Notes under the pieces: generated by a model
Told to the model about the DNA's origin: nothing
What the model saw: only the letters and a program-made list of their open reading frames with translations
The model's database searches: none
Shown: positions 8,752-17,613 of the stretch, piece after piece
How positions within the stretch are numbered: the stretch's first letter is position 1
Layout: the number at the start of each line of letters is the position of its first letter
Made by a program: the position numbers and the translations under genes
Source: Phycisphaerales bacterium
GTDB lineage: Bacteria; Planctomycetota; Phycisphaerae; Phycisphaerales; UBA1924
Assembly: GCA_029260435.1 (NCBI GenBank)
Contig: JAJDDG010000118.1
Span: forward strand, 1-41,852
Reading direction: 5' to 3'
Length of the DNA stretch: 41,852 nucleotides

Positions 8752-9840
8752 TCAGACACCAAACTTCGAAGACAGCTTCCAACTCAGGACAACTAGCGAG
8801 AACAACACGAGCGAGACGCCGAGAAGCCTCGACATTGCGCCAGGGCGTGTCATCCGATCCACCGGTTCCGAAGAATTGGGGGATGAAAACAGCGCGATCC
8901 CCGCGAGTGGGATGACTAGGAACAGTCCCGGTGCAATCCTCGCGAACCCGGATATCGCCATCTCACGAGTCTGGAAAAACACCGGAGCGAGCCCAGCTTC
9001 CAGATTCGCGCGGAGTTGTGACACCATGCTGGCGATCTCGAGCCAGACTTCTTTTCCTACGAGCCCCGTACATCCGAGCAACAGCAGGAGCAGCCCCACA
9101 TCGCCGATCAGCGGCATCAGTGCAAACGAAACATGATTGCAGCTGGCAACCGCGATCGCGAGAGGCAGGAGGAGGCAGACCACCAATGCGATGAACACGG
9201 GGATCACTGTAAGAGCACCCACTCCCTGCCCATCCGGGAATGTTGTCACGACCAACGCCGAGCCTATCGAACACACGATAAGGAGCACATAGCTGAGTGA
9301 GGAAGCCGTTCGATTCGCGCAAGGTTGTGATGGCGTCTCAAGGCCATTGATGTCGTGGGCAGTTCGATCTATTGCGAGTGCTGCAGCGGAGGCGAGTAAG
9401 AGGAAAAATACATCGACAATGGATATCGAATCCAGAAGTGCGATGGTCGGTGCAATAATCGCCAGCGATACCCAGACCGCCCCGCCACCCATTACATGCC
9501 CTGCCGCCAACGTACCCTTTGGTCCGACTCTGAAAAACGCTAACCCGGTCGCACAGATCGACGCAAGAACCGGTACCACGAAAAAAATCCACAACGGTGA
9601 ATAAGCTGGCGAACCACCGCCGGTGTTCACCAGCCTTGCAATATTCTGACTCATCAGTGTGAGCGAAAAGAGAGTGGGACCGACGCAAATCGTGATCGCA
9701 GAAGCGAAGACCCTCGGATCGATAGGCGAATCGGGATGTTCGGCAATCCTGGCTCGGATATGCACCGCCAGGCTCGTGACGCCCACCGAGAGCAGCACCA
9801 CAAACACGAGGAACGGCGCGTTGAGAAAACCACTGGTCAT
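8752..9840 (-). CDS. Polytopic inner-membrane protein paired with GAF-HlyD
   Basis: A 362-residue protein with about nine or ten hydrophobic segments, for example FLVFVVLLSVGVTSLAV, WIFFVVPVLASICATGLAF, FFLLLASAAALAI and DVGLLLLLLGCTGLVG. I do not recognise the family. There is no ATP-binding motif, no conserved protease motif and no obvious transporter signature. The ATG at 9840 overlaps the GAF-HlyD stop as ATGA, so the two proteins are likely made together. An adaptor followed directly by a multi-pass membrane protein suggests that this protein is the adaptor's membrane partner; this is inference from gene order. The longest frame would start 15 codons earlier inside the upstream gene, but the overlap favours the start given. 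Confidence 0.75.
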   Translation of the reverse strand: MTSGFLNAPFLVFVVLLSVGVTSLAVHIRARIAEHPDSPIDPRVFASAITICVGPTLFSLTLMSQNIARLVNTGGGSPAYSPLWIFFVVPVLASICATGLAFFRVGPKGTLAAGHVMGGGAVWVSLAIIAPTIALLDSISIVDVFFLLLASAAALAIDRTAHDINGLETPSQPCANRTASSLSYVLLIVCSIGSALVVTTFPDGQGVGALTVIPVFIALVVCLLLPLAIAVASCNHVSFALMPLIGDVGLLLLLLGCTGLVGKEVWLEIASMVSQLRANLEAGLAPVFFQTREMAISGFARIAPGLFLVIPLAGIALFSSPNSSEPVDRMTRPGAMSRLLGVSLVLFSLVVLSWKLSSKFGV

Positions 9841-11687
9841 ATCCACAGCTTGAGCCTGATCCAATCGGTCACCCTGCGCGTCCAAACCATCAGCAGCGGG
9901 CGTCTGGTCGTGCGGATGGAGGCGTTTCCGTTCATCCCTGGCACCAGCCAGTCGGGTCGATCGAGCACCGCCGCCTTTGCCATGAGCGCCCGCCTGCCGT
10001 TGTGTTCGGATACAAGCGTGGATAGTTCCTCCACCTGAAACTCGAGCGGCACACCGGGAAATGCGGGCGTAATGAACTGTCCCCTGCTAGTGAGCTCTAC
10101 ACCTCTCATTTCTGGTTCTGGAATCGCCAACTCTAGGTAGATAGAACTCGGATCAACAATCTTCACAATCATCTGCCCGATCCCAATACTCGCGCCACCG
10201 AGCTGGCGGGCGTTGCCTTCGACCACGACACCGTTGATCGGTGCGATAAGCGTGGCGCCAACGAGCTGCTGCTCCAAGAGTCGGATTCGAGCGCGAACCT
10301 CATCAGCCCGAGCGTCTGCGATCGCGGCTTCGGCCGTGCGCATCTGGTCTCGGTAGTGCGCCGCGTCCGTCATATGCACGTGCTCCTCGGCACGTACCTG
10401 GATCAATTCGAGATCAAGCCTCGAAGTATCCAGCACCGCAAGCACGGTCTTGCCGCGCTCGACCGAATCTCCGATCTGGACGAATCCCTCGGAAACAAAC
10501 CCGGAAAATGGTGCGGCGATTGAGCGAGTTTCAGAGGCAACGATCGTCGCGGTGGATGCCGCGTGATCCTGCCCATTGACAAACAACGACATCAAGAGAA
10601 ACGCGACGAGAAACAACACGCCCAACTTCGCCCATGTGTGCGTTGGCCCGAGCAAAGCAGCGATCCTGCGTCGTGCCGAAATACGGAGCCTTGTAAGCAC
10701 GCCCCGATCGTGCTCGACAAGATCAGCGAGTCGTCTTGAAAGGAGCTCGCAGGCAAGATGAGCGCTCTGTTGCTGTCGATCGGTGAAGCGAGTGCCGGCG
10801 AACCGTTCGAGCACGACAGCTCCAAGCACGCGGTCACCAACCCGGATCGGGCACGCGAGCACGTGAGCAGACGCGCCGTGCACGGCCGCGAGATCTCTGA
10901 CGGCTCGTTTGATGACGGGTGCGGATCCATCGCCCGGCGAAATGATTACAGCATCCTGATCGATACACTCTTCAATGGCGTCCGTGATTGCGCGAACATC
11001 AGCGGATTTCTGCGTCACCTTTTCGGCATTGCTGACAGCGAGAATCCGCGGCGTTCCACCTTCGATGACACCGAGGCTCGCCCGGTCACAGTCCATGTGT
11101 GATGCATAGGCATCGCAGATTGACCTGTAGCTTGGTTTCGCTTGGTCGTAGACATTCGCTGCTGAGAGGACGAGCATCGCATTACGGAGATCGCAGCTCT
11201 CGCGATGAACTTCCTGGGAGTTCTCTCCCCGCTCCAGATTCTGGAACATGCCAACAGTCGCGATCGCCCGGGCATACCCCAGATGCTCAGGATTCACGTC
11301 ATCATTGGTGAACAACGCGATTGTCGATAAAACGCTCTCCGATGAATTTGAAATTTGCAGAAGACGCCCACCCGATGCTCCGGCAGCATGCACATCGATC
11401 CAGACCCCGTCCGGACCCGAACTGCTTTGGATAACCGTTTGCAGCCAGGGTGGCAACGGCGCACCGGGGAGCAACCGGGGAAAAACCCCTTCGACCGATG
11501 GCGGCGAATTCTCTTCCGCACGGATCCACGCCGCACACTCGATGCCTGGCAACCCACCGAGCACACGAAGAGTGTTCTCCACAACATCTCCATCGCCCAT
11601 GAGGAGACCGACGTCGATGATGCACCCTGCATCATGCACTGTTGCCGACCCGAGCACTCTGGATGTGTGTGATGACTCTTGGTTCAT
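9837..11687 (-). CDS. GAF domain fused to a HlyD-type adaptor
   Basis: This 616-residue protein joins a cytosolic sensory half to a periplasmic adaptor half. Residues 1-170 are unassigned. About 180-325 form a GAF domain (SICDAYASHMDCDRASLGVI, VLACPIRVGDRVLGAVVLE). A single transmembrane segment follows at about 354-371 (GVLFLVAFLLMSLFV). From about 385 a HlyD-type region begins: APFSGFVSEGFVQIGDSVERG is one lipoyl half, then a helical hairpin, then LIAPINGVVVEGNARQLGG as the second half. GAF domains bind small ligands or mediate dimerisation, so this may be a ligand-gated adaptor. The gene overlaps the downstream membrane-protein gene by ATGA. It starts 54 bases from the cheB stop on the same strand, so readthrough from the chemotaxis operon is possible. 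Confidence 0.83.
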   Translation of the reverse strand: MNQESSHTSRVLGSATVHDAGCIIDVGLLMGDGDVVENTLRVLGGLPGIECAAWIRAEENSPPSVEGVFPRLLPGAPLPPWLQTVIQSSSGPDGVWIDVHAAGASGGRLLQISNSSESVLSTIALFTNDDVNPEHLGYARAIATVGMFQNLERGENSQEVHRESCDLRNAMLVLSAANVYDQAKPSYRSICDAYASHMDCDRASLGVIEGGTPRILAVSNAEKVTQKSADVRAITDAIEECIDQDAVIISPGDGSAPVIKRAVRDLAAVHGASAHVLACPIRVGDRVLGAVVLERFAGTRFTDRQQQSAHLACELLSRRLADLVEHDRGVLTRLRISARRRIAALLGPTHTWAKLGVLFLVAFLLMSLFVNGQDHAASTATIVASETRSIAAPFSGFVSEGFVQIGDSVERGKTVLAVLDTSRLDLELIQVRAEEHVHMTDAAHYRDQMRTAEAAIADARADEVRARIRLLEQQLVGATLIAPINGVVVEGNARQLGGASIGIGQMIVKIVDPSSIYLELAIPEPEMRGVELTSRGQFITPAFPGVPLEFQVEELSTLVSEHNGRRALMAKAAVLDRPDWLVPGMNGNASIRTTRRPLLMVWTRRVTDWIRLKLWI

Positions 11688-11740
11688 TCGGTGCGCATGC
11701 TCCGCGTCGCGGTATCATACGCACACCGTGATCGGATGTG

Positions 11741-12817
11741 TTACCCGGTGCGTCGCATCGTTGGCACCACGAGGGTGTGCAAGGCGTCCGAAATCTGCTT
11801 CGGCGTCAGGATCGCCTGCACAATACCCGCCTCGGCGACTGCACGGGGCATGCCGTAAACAACAGAACTTTCGGCGTCTTGCGCCAGGATCTGCCCGCCG
11901 ACGGCATTGAGCTCTGTCGCGCCCCTCAGCCCGTCGTCACCGATCCCCGTCAGGACGATCCCCAGGCATCGCTTGCCCATGCACTTGGCAGCCGAGGCGA
12001 ACAGTGCGTCCACACTCGGCTTGTAGAGCGTGCCTTCCGGCAGATCATCGATATGGATCCCCAGCACACCGAGTTTCGGCTGAGTGATATGTACGTTGAG
12101 CCCGCCACGCGCGATATAGATTTTCTTCCGCTCGATCAGCATCCCCGATTCGGCATGCAGCACCTGGCGGGAGGACATCCGTGTGAGGCGATCCGCGAGC
12201 GATTGCGTGAATACCTCGGGCATGTGCTGAGCGATGACAATTGGGGTCTCGAACCCATGGGGCAATGCGGTAATGATATTTTCAAGCACAGGAGGACCAC
12301 CCGTGCTCGAACCAATGCAGATCAGCGAAAACTGATCGGGTCGATACTTCACCGACTTCGTTGAACCGCTCGGCTTGCTCGGTGCCGACGGGGCCGCGGG
12401 CAGAGCGATCCCGCGCGGGCGATACTGGGATTTGCTCAACGCCTTGACCCGGGAAATCAGCTCAGTCTGGATCTTGGTGATATTCAGCGAGATGTGCGAC
12501 TGCTCTTTAGCAAGCACATCGGCCGCACCGAGCTTGAGGGCAGTAAACGACGCCTCGGAGCCTTCTGTAGTGAGCGAACTCACCATGATCACATGCGTGG
12601 GACAGTCGCGCATGATCTTCTTGAGCGCCGTAAGCCCGTCCATCTCGGGCATCTCGATATCCAGAGTAATCACCGAAGGACGGAGCTTTTTAGCAAGTTC
12701 GTAGCCTTCTTTGCCGTTCGCCGCAGTGCCCACGACCTCGATCTGCGGATCGCTCTCGAGCATGGACACAATGGCTTTTCTCATAAAAGCCGAATCATCT
12801 ACTACGAGAACACGCAT
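11741..12817 (-). CDS. cheB: Chemotaxis protein-glutamate methylesterase CheB
   Basis: The 358-residue protein has the standard two-domain layout. An N-terminal receiver domain carries VVDD and phospho-acceptor Asp53 in TLDIEMPEMDG. A C-terminal methylesterase domain has its Ser in ICIGSSTGGPP, His in IVIAQHMPEVF and Asp in GIGDDGLRGA. CheB demethylates (and deamidates) chemoreceptor glutamates to reset adaptation, after phosphorylation by CheA. The linker at about 135-165 is Pro/Ser-rich. The ATG at 12817 follows GGAGAG by a short spacer and gives the family N-terminus MRVLVVDD; the longest frame adds five residues. It is last in the leftward che operon, 104 bases after cheY. Confidence 0.96.
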   Translation of the reverse strand: MRVLVVDDSAFMRKAIVSMLESDPQIEVVGTAANGKEGYELAKKLRPSVITLDIEMPEMDGLTALKKIMRDCPTHVIMVSSLTTEGSEASFTALKLGAADVLAKEQSHISLNITKIQTELISRVKALSKSQYRPRGIALPAAPSAPSKPSGSTKSVKYRPDQFSLICIGSSTGGPPVLENIITALPHGFETPIVIAQHMPEVFTQSLADRLTRMSSRQVLHAESGMLIERKKIYIARGGLNVHITQPKLGVLGIHIDDLPEGTLYKPSVDALFASAAKCMGKRCLGIVLTGIGDDGLRGATELNAVGGQILAQDAESSVVYGMPRAVAEAGIVQAILTPKQISDALHTLVVPTMRRTG

Positions 12818-12921
12818 GATTCTCTCCATCAACAGAGGTGAACACGCACAAGATCCAACCGACCGCGCTCCGAGATCTCACCGAGACACCTTCTCCCTTG
12901 GGAGAGATCGCTCGGGATCAC

Positions 12922-13290
12922 TCAGGCGGCCACCTTTGACATCGTTTCTTCGATCCGCTGGGACAGAAGATCCGGCGTAAAGGGTTTCACGACGTAATTA
13001 TTCACACCGGCCTTGATCGCCTCGATGACGCGCGCCTTCTCAGCTTCGGTCGTCACCATCATGACGGGAGATTTACCACCCTTGGCGCGATATTCCTTGA
13101 CGAACGAGAGCCCGTCCATGTTCGGCATGTTCCAATCGACAAGCAGCAGTTCGGGCTCGAAGGAGGAGAGCTTGCTCAGCGCATCGAGCCCGTCGCAGGC
13201 CTCCTCGATCTCCTCGTGCCCCATCTGCGTCAGGATGGACTTCTGGATGTTTCGCATTGTTTTCGAATCGTCAACAAGTAGGATCTTCAT
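12922..13290 (-). CDS. cheY: Chemotaxis response regulator CheY
   Basis: A single-domain receiver of 122 residues. The acidic pocket is LLVDD near residues 5-8, the phospho-acceptor is Asp52 in VDWNMPNMDG, the switch threonine is in VTTEAE, and the lysine is in VVKPFTP. Phosphorylated CheY binds the flagellar motor switch and changes rotation. There is no output domain. GAGGAA precedes the ATG by a normal spacing. It sits between cheX, which encodes a CheY-P phosphatase, and cheB, consistent with CheY being the motor-signalling regulator of this operon. Confidence 0.95.
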   Translation of the reverse strand: MKILLVDDSKTMRNIQKSILTQMGHEEIEEACDGLDALSKLSSFEPELLLVDWNMPNMDGLSFVKEYRAKGGKSPVMMVTTEAEKARVIEAIKAGVNNYVVKPFTPDLLSQRIEETMSKVAA

Positions 13291-13328
13291 GGTTCTGTTC
13301 CTCTTCCTGGTCTATCTGAAGCTAGTCG

Positions 13329-13838
13329 TTAGCTCGTGGCCGAAGCGGAAGCACCCGAAGATGCGCCTTCGCTCTTGTTGATACTTTTGATCGCCAACTC
13401 CAAACAGAACTCGCCGCAGTCGCACGAGCACGGGATGTTGACGGAGGTTACATCCTTGCGGCCGTAGACCGCATGGTTTGCACCGATCACAACCGAGGGG
13501 CAAGTGATGCTGACGGACATGCCATCAAACTGGGCCTTCGCACCACCGGCGATCATGTTGACGATCTCACCGATAGCGTCACACAGATCCTCTGTGTCCT
13601 CCTCAGCGCATTCCATACCTGTAAAAATGCTCACGAGGCGCTGAGCGGTGCTCATCGGAAAACTGATGACAACATTGCCATCCACATCACCGTTCATGCC
13701 GATGATCCCGGATACGTCGAATTTGGACTGATCGATCGAGCCCATCGTTGGCTCGCCGATCTCGACGGGCAATTGGAACATCATTTCAAAGATATTCTGG
13801 GTCGATTTAATGACAGGGAGTACGAAATTGGAATCCAC
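13329..13838 (-). CDS. cheX: CheX-like CheY-P phosphatase with a Cys-rich tail
   Basis: The 169-residue protein matches the CheX/CheC phosphatase family. The core helix carries the catalytic E-x2-N signature in IGEIVNMIAGGAKA (Glu91, Asn94), which attacks phospho-CheY to end the signal. The GTG start at 13838 is chosen because AGGAGG lies exactly 6 bases upstream and the longer frame would run into cheA. Only one ExxN site is seen, as in CheX rather than two-site CheC. Near the C-terminus the strand that usually reads like a plain hydrophobic beta-strand contains four cysteines in PCSCDCGEFCLEL (137, 139, 141, 145). The role of these cysteines is unknown. The tail is Ser/Ala-rich. Confidence 0.85.
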   Translation of the reverse strand: MDSNFVLPVIKSTQNIFEMMFQLPVEIGEPTMGSIDQSKFDVSGIIGMNGDVDGNVVISFPMSTAQRLVSIFTGMECAEEDTEDLCDAIGEIVNMIAGGAKAQFDGMSVSITCPSVVIGANHAVYGRKDVTSVNIPCSCDCGEFCLELAIKSINKSEGASSGASASATS

Positions 13839-13866
13839 AACAATCCTCCTGGAGGGTTGATCGCGA

Positions 13867-16164
13867 TCAGACCGCGATACTGGTTTGTGCGGGAACCGGA
13901 GCCCCCTGGTCATGAGAAACTTGGGCGCTCCTCGTGAGCGCCGTTATATCGAGGATCAGGCTGACATCACCGTCCTCACGGATGGTCGCGCCAGAGAACG
14001 GCCCACCCGATGTGTACTCGTCGTCGAGTGACTTGATCACGACTTCCTGCTGACCGACAAGCCTATCGACCAACAAGCCGGCGCACTGCTGGCCGGATTC
14101 GATCACAACCGCGAACTGCCCCGTCTGCTCGTCCCTCGGCTCGCCGAGCAGGTCGGTCATATCAACCAGGGGTAATACCGTCTCGCGGAGACGGAGCACC
14201 GCTGCACCCGCCACGGAATAGCAGGTCGACTCGTCCGGCTTGACGATCTCGATTATGTTCGCGATGGGGATCGCGTACTCGCTCGTGCCGACTCCGACAA
14301 GCATCGCCGGGAGGATCGCCACGGTGAGCGGGATTGTAATCTCGATGGTCGTACCTTCGCCCTGCGTGGAGACCACATGGACCTCGCCGCCGAGCTTGCT
14401 GATGTTCGTCCGAACGACATCCATCCCGACGCCGCGTCCCGAGAGATTGCTCACCTCGGTCGCGGTAGAGAAGCCCGCCGCGAAGATGAACTGGTAGACC
14501 TCGTTGTCTGTCAACGAAGCGACCTGCGCCTCGGTCGTGATCCCGCGCTTCACAGCAAGCGACGCGAGCTTCTCGCGGCTCAGCCCCTTGCCGTTATCAA
14601 CGATCTCGACCCGGACGTGCCCGCCTTGGTGAGCGGCGTTAATCGTGATCGTTCCGGTCTCGGGCTTGCCCGACGCGAGCCGATCAGCCGGCATCTCGAT
14701 GCCATGGTCCGCGGAGTTTCTCAGGATGTGCACCATCGGATCGGCCAGGAGTTCGAGAACACTCTTGTCCACTTCCGTTTCGCCGCCGATGATCTTCAGA
14801 TCAATTTCCTTGTCCGTTGAGCGGGCGAGATCGCGGATGATGCGCGGGTACCGCCCGAACAGCTTGTCCAGCGGCTGCATCCGGGTGCGCATCACACCGA
14901 CCTGCAGTTCTCCCGTGAGTCGATCCAGATCGCTCACGGTGCTGGTGATCATTTCCTTGACTTCGTGGGGCAGCGTGTGATCGGAGAGTGTTCTGCCGAG
15001 CCCTCGGATCTGGTTCTTTGTTAGGACCATCTCACCGACGAGGTTCATCAGCGATTCGAGCCGCTTCACCTCCACGCGGACTGTCTGCTCGGCGCCGCTC
15101 GTTCCCGTCGGCGTTTCGCTCTTCGGGTCATCGCTCTTCGGTGTTGTGGGGCCAGCGGCTTCGCTCACGGGGGTATCGGTTGCCACGCTAGATGGCGATG
15201 AACTCTCCGGGATGAACACGCCGTCGGCTTCGAGCACCTCGATCGCGGTGGTCGCGTCGGCAGACGCTTGATCCTCGATTTTCTTCCCGCTAAGCAGTGT
15301 TTCGAGACGATCTGCGAACTGTTCGAGCGGCCAGACCGGTTCCCTGCATTCGCCAATCATCTCCGCGTACGGGTTGATGAGGTGGATGATCGTGCGGACA
15401 CGCAGCGCGATCGCGGGAATCAATTCTTCATCGACCGTGATGAGGGAATCGCCGACGGCTCGCACCATCTTGACAAGCGAGACCAGGATCTCCAGATCAA
15501 AGAAGCCCGCCGTCGCCTGCATAGTCTCTGAGAGATCGACAACACGCTGCGAGATCTCGCCGGCACCGGCTCCCTGAGCCAGCTGCTCGATGCAGCTCTC
15601 AAGCTGCGCAGCGCTGTCGAGCAGATCGTCCACCATGAACGGGAGCACGTCGGCTTTCTGCGGGGGAAACTCGATCGATCGCACCTGTGCGCCACCCGGC
15701 GCAACAGCATCCGCGGCTCCAGCAGACCCACTCTCGTCTGGTGTATCGCTCGATGAAGCCGTTGGTTGAGGCGATTTTATATCGGCGATCTTGTGCAATG
15801 CGTCGATCAGGTGCTGCGGGCCGTAGGTGATCGCATCGCCATCAGCCATCTCCTTGAGCTGGTTGCGGATGATATCCACACTTTTGAGCATACAGTCGAT
15901 CACATGCTCGGTGACCTCCACCTCACCCTTGCGCATCTTGTTGAGCGCGTCCTCGGCGGCGTGTGTAAACGAGGTCATCGCGTCGAGATTGAGGAAGCTT
16001 GCCGCACCCTTGATCGTGTGCAACGCGCGAAAGATCTGGTCGAGCAACTCTGTATTGCCGGTCTCTGTCTCCAGCCTGACCAGATCCACATCCAGTTGCT
16101 CGATGAGCTCGTTCGATTCCGTCAGGAAGTCGTTGACAAGGCTGTCATCGATGAAATCGTTCAC
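13867..16164 (-). CDS. cheA: Chemotaxis histidine kinase CheA
   Basis: A 765-residue kinase. The Hpt domain has its phosphorylated His49 in RALHTIKGAASF. A long Ala/Pro/Ser-rich middle region (about 130-170 and 300-355) surrounds a segment at about 170-290 that may be a second helical bundle. The dimerisation helices start at VEVKRLESLMNLVGEM. The ATP-binding domain shows LRNSADHGI, VEIVDNGKG and GRGVGMDVV, and a CheW-like domain ends the protein. CheA phosphorylates CheY and CheB in response to receptors. It starts with GTG at 16164, which overlaps the cheR stop (GTGA). No typical P2 CheY-binding domain was recognised. Confidence 0.95.
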   Translation of the reverse strand: MNDFIDDSLVNDFLTESNELIEQLDVDLVRLETETGNTELLDQIFRALHTIKGAASFLNLDAMTSFTHAAEDALNKMRKGEVEVTEHVIDCMLKSVDIIRNQLKEMADGDAITYGPQHLIDALHKIADIKSPQPTASSSDTPDESGSAGAADAVAPGGAQVRSIEFPPQKADVLPFMVDDLLDSAAQLESCIEQLAQGAGAGEISQRVVDLSETMQATAGFFDLEILVSLVKMVRAVGDSLITVDEELIPAIALRVRTIIHLINPYAEMIGECREPVWPLEQFADRLETLLSGKKIEDQASADATTAIEVLEADGVFIPESSSPSSVATDTPVSEAAGPTTPKSDDPKSETPTGTSGAEQTVRVEVKRLESLMNLVGEMVLTKNQIRGLGRTLSDHTLPHEVKEMITSTVSDLDRLTGELQVGVMRTRMQPLDKLFGRYPRIIRDLARSTDKEIDLKIIGGETEVDKSVLELLADPMVHILRNSADHGIEMPADRLASGKPETGTITINAAHQGGHVRVEIVDNGKGLSREKLASLAVKRGITTEAQVASLTDNEVYQFIFAAGFSTATEVSNLSGRGVGMDVVRTNISKLGGEVHVVSTQGEGTTIEITIPLTVAILPAMLVGVGTSEYAIPIANIIEIVKPDESTCYSVAGAAVLRLRETVLPLVDMTDLLGEPRDEQTGQFAVVIESGQQCAGLLVDRLVGQQEVVIKSLDDEYTSGGPFSGATIREDGDVSLILDITALTRSAQVSHDQGAPVPAQTSIAV

Positions 16165-17027
16165 TTGAGACTCCCCGTGGTTTCCTTGGTGTACGCGAAC
16201 GACTGCGGGATAGGCATCTGGTGGAACGGGATATCCATGCCGCGCAGATTCTCCGAATGTCCTATGAACAACGTGCCGTCAATGGTGAGCTGGTCGTAGA
16301 ACATCTGCACACAGCTGGTTTTCATCTCGTCATCAAAGTAGATCATGACGTTGCGACACATAATCGCGTCCCACATCCCGTGACGCTTCGCCGCGAGCGT
16401 GTCACGCAGATTGTGCAACTCGAAGTTGACCATCTGCTTGATTTCGTCGTTGAGATGGAAGAGGTTGCCCTCCTGCTTGAAATACCGCTGCTGCACGAGC
16501 GGATCGACCGACCGGAAGCTGAACGATGTGTACGAGCCTTTTTGAGCAGCGAGCAAGCAGCGTTCGGAGATATCCGTACCGAGGATCTCGATGTGCCAAT
16601 CGGGCATCCGCAAACCGAGCGTGCGGTGCATGATCATGGCGAGTGTGTACGGCTCCTCGCCGGTCGAGCACGCCGCCGACCACAGGCGGATGCGTTTCGA
16701 TTCTTTGCGGGATTCGAGCAGCTGGGGCAGGACGCGCTTCTCGAATACATCCAGTTGAGGCTGGTTCCGAAAGAAGCTCGTCTCGTTGATCGTGATCCGA
16801 TTGAACATCTCCTGGAACTCGTCCTTCTGGTACGGCCCCATCGTCAGGAAGGAGATGTACTGCGAGAACGAGGTCATCTCGAGCTCTTCCAGGCGACGCG
16901 AGAGACGGCTCTCCATCACATATTTCTTCGCGTCCTGAAAATGGATCCCGGATCGGTCGTACACAACCTTGCGCATACGCTCGAACTCATCCGTCGTCAT
17001 CGAGATGGTCATGGAAGTCAGTGGCAT
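16161..17027 (-). CDS. cheR: Chemoreceptor glutamate methyltransferase CheR
   Basis: About 288 residues, the usual CheR length. The N-terminal helical domain (FERMRKVVYDRSGIHF, RLSRRLEEL, ITINETSFFRN) binds receptors. The SAM-binding fold has WSAACSTGEEPYTLAM, EILGTDISE, and the late motif DAIMCRNVMIYFD. CheR methylates receptor glutamates using S-adenosylmethionine. The start is uncertain: TTG at 17030 and ATGs at 17027, 17012 and 17000 are in frame, and none has a strong ribosome-binding site. The ATG at 17027 is chosen because a weak AGAAAG precedes it. The stop overlaps the cheA GTG by 4 bases, so the two are probably coupled. Confidence 0.94.
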   Translation of the reverse strand: MPLTSMTISMTTDEFERMRKVVYDRSGIHFQDAKKYVMESRLSRRLEELEMTSFSQYISFLTMGPYQKDEFQEMFNRITINETSFFRNQPQLDVFEKRVLPQLLESRKESKRIRLWSAACSTGEEPYTLAMIMHRTLGLRMPDWHIEILGTDISERCLLAAQKGSYTSFSFRSVDPLVQQRYFKQEGNLFHLNDEIKQMVNFELHNLRDTLAAKRHGMWDAIMCRNVMIYFDDEMKTSCVQMFYDQLTIDGTLFIGHSENLRGMDIPFHQMPIPQSFAYTKETTGSLK

Positions 17028-17088
17028 CAATGTCTGCTTTCTACAAAATGGGACTCTGTCACCGATTCAACAATCGCCCTGCAAACGC

Positions 17089-17613
17089 TCATGCCGCGTC
17101 GGCCGCAGCCTGCTCACCCGCGGCACCGAGATCCACATCTCCGAACAGCTTGTTCAGATCAAGCAAGATCAGCAGGCGATCATCGAGCTTGCCAACACCC
17201 TCGACATAATCGGTCTCAATCCCGGAGACCATGGTGGGCGGGTCGTCTACGATGTTCGCGCTGATCCGGAGTACCTCGTTCACCTTGTCTACGGTGAATC
17301 CGATCACGCGTCCGGAAACCTCAACCACGATGATGCGGTTTTCCGAAGTGGACTCCGAACACCCCAGACCGAACCGGGCGCGAAGATCGACAACGGGAAT
17401 AATCTTTCCGCGAAGGTTGATCACACCCTCGACGAATTCCGGACTCTGCGGCACGCGGGTGATCTGCATCATCCGGTTGATCTCCTGGACGCGCAGGATC
17501 GGGATCGCATACTCCTCAACCCCAACTACAAATGAAACAAGCTGGAGGAGTTCGCTGTCGTTCTGCGTGTTCGTGTCTTGCATGAGATCCGTCGTTGTGC
17601 TGGTGGTGGTCAT
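17089..17613 (-). CDS. cheW: Chemotaxis coupling protein CheW
   Basis: A 174-residue coupling protein. After a Thr/Asn/Gln-rich N-terminus of about 20 residues comes the CheW fold: LQLVSFVVGVEEYAIPILRV, EINRMMQITRVPQSP, FVEGVINLRGKIIPVVDLR, IIVVEVSGRVIGFTVDKV and RLLILLDLNKLF. CheW links CheA to receptors. It is the first gene of the leftward che operon; GGAGACGCGAA precedes the ATG. The 565-base region before it is shared with the divergent flagellin gene. Confidence 0.95.
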   Translation of the reverse strand: MTTTSTTTDLMQDTNTQNDSELLQLVSFVVGVEEYAIPILRVQEINRMMQITRVPQSPEFVEGVINLRGKIIPVVDLRARFGLGCSESTSENRIIVVEVSGRVIGFTVDKVNEVLRISANIVDDPPTMVSGIETDYVEGVGKLDDRLLILLDLNKLFGDVDLGAAGEQAAADAA

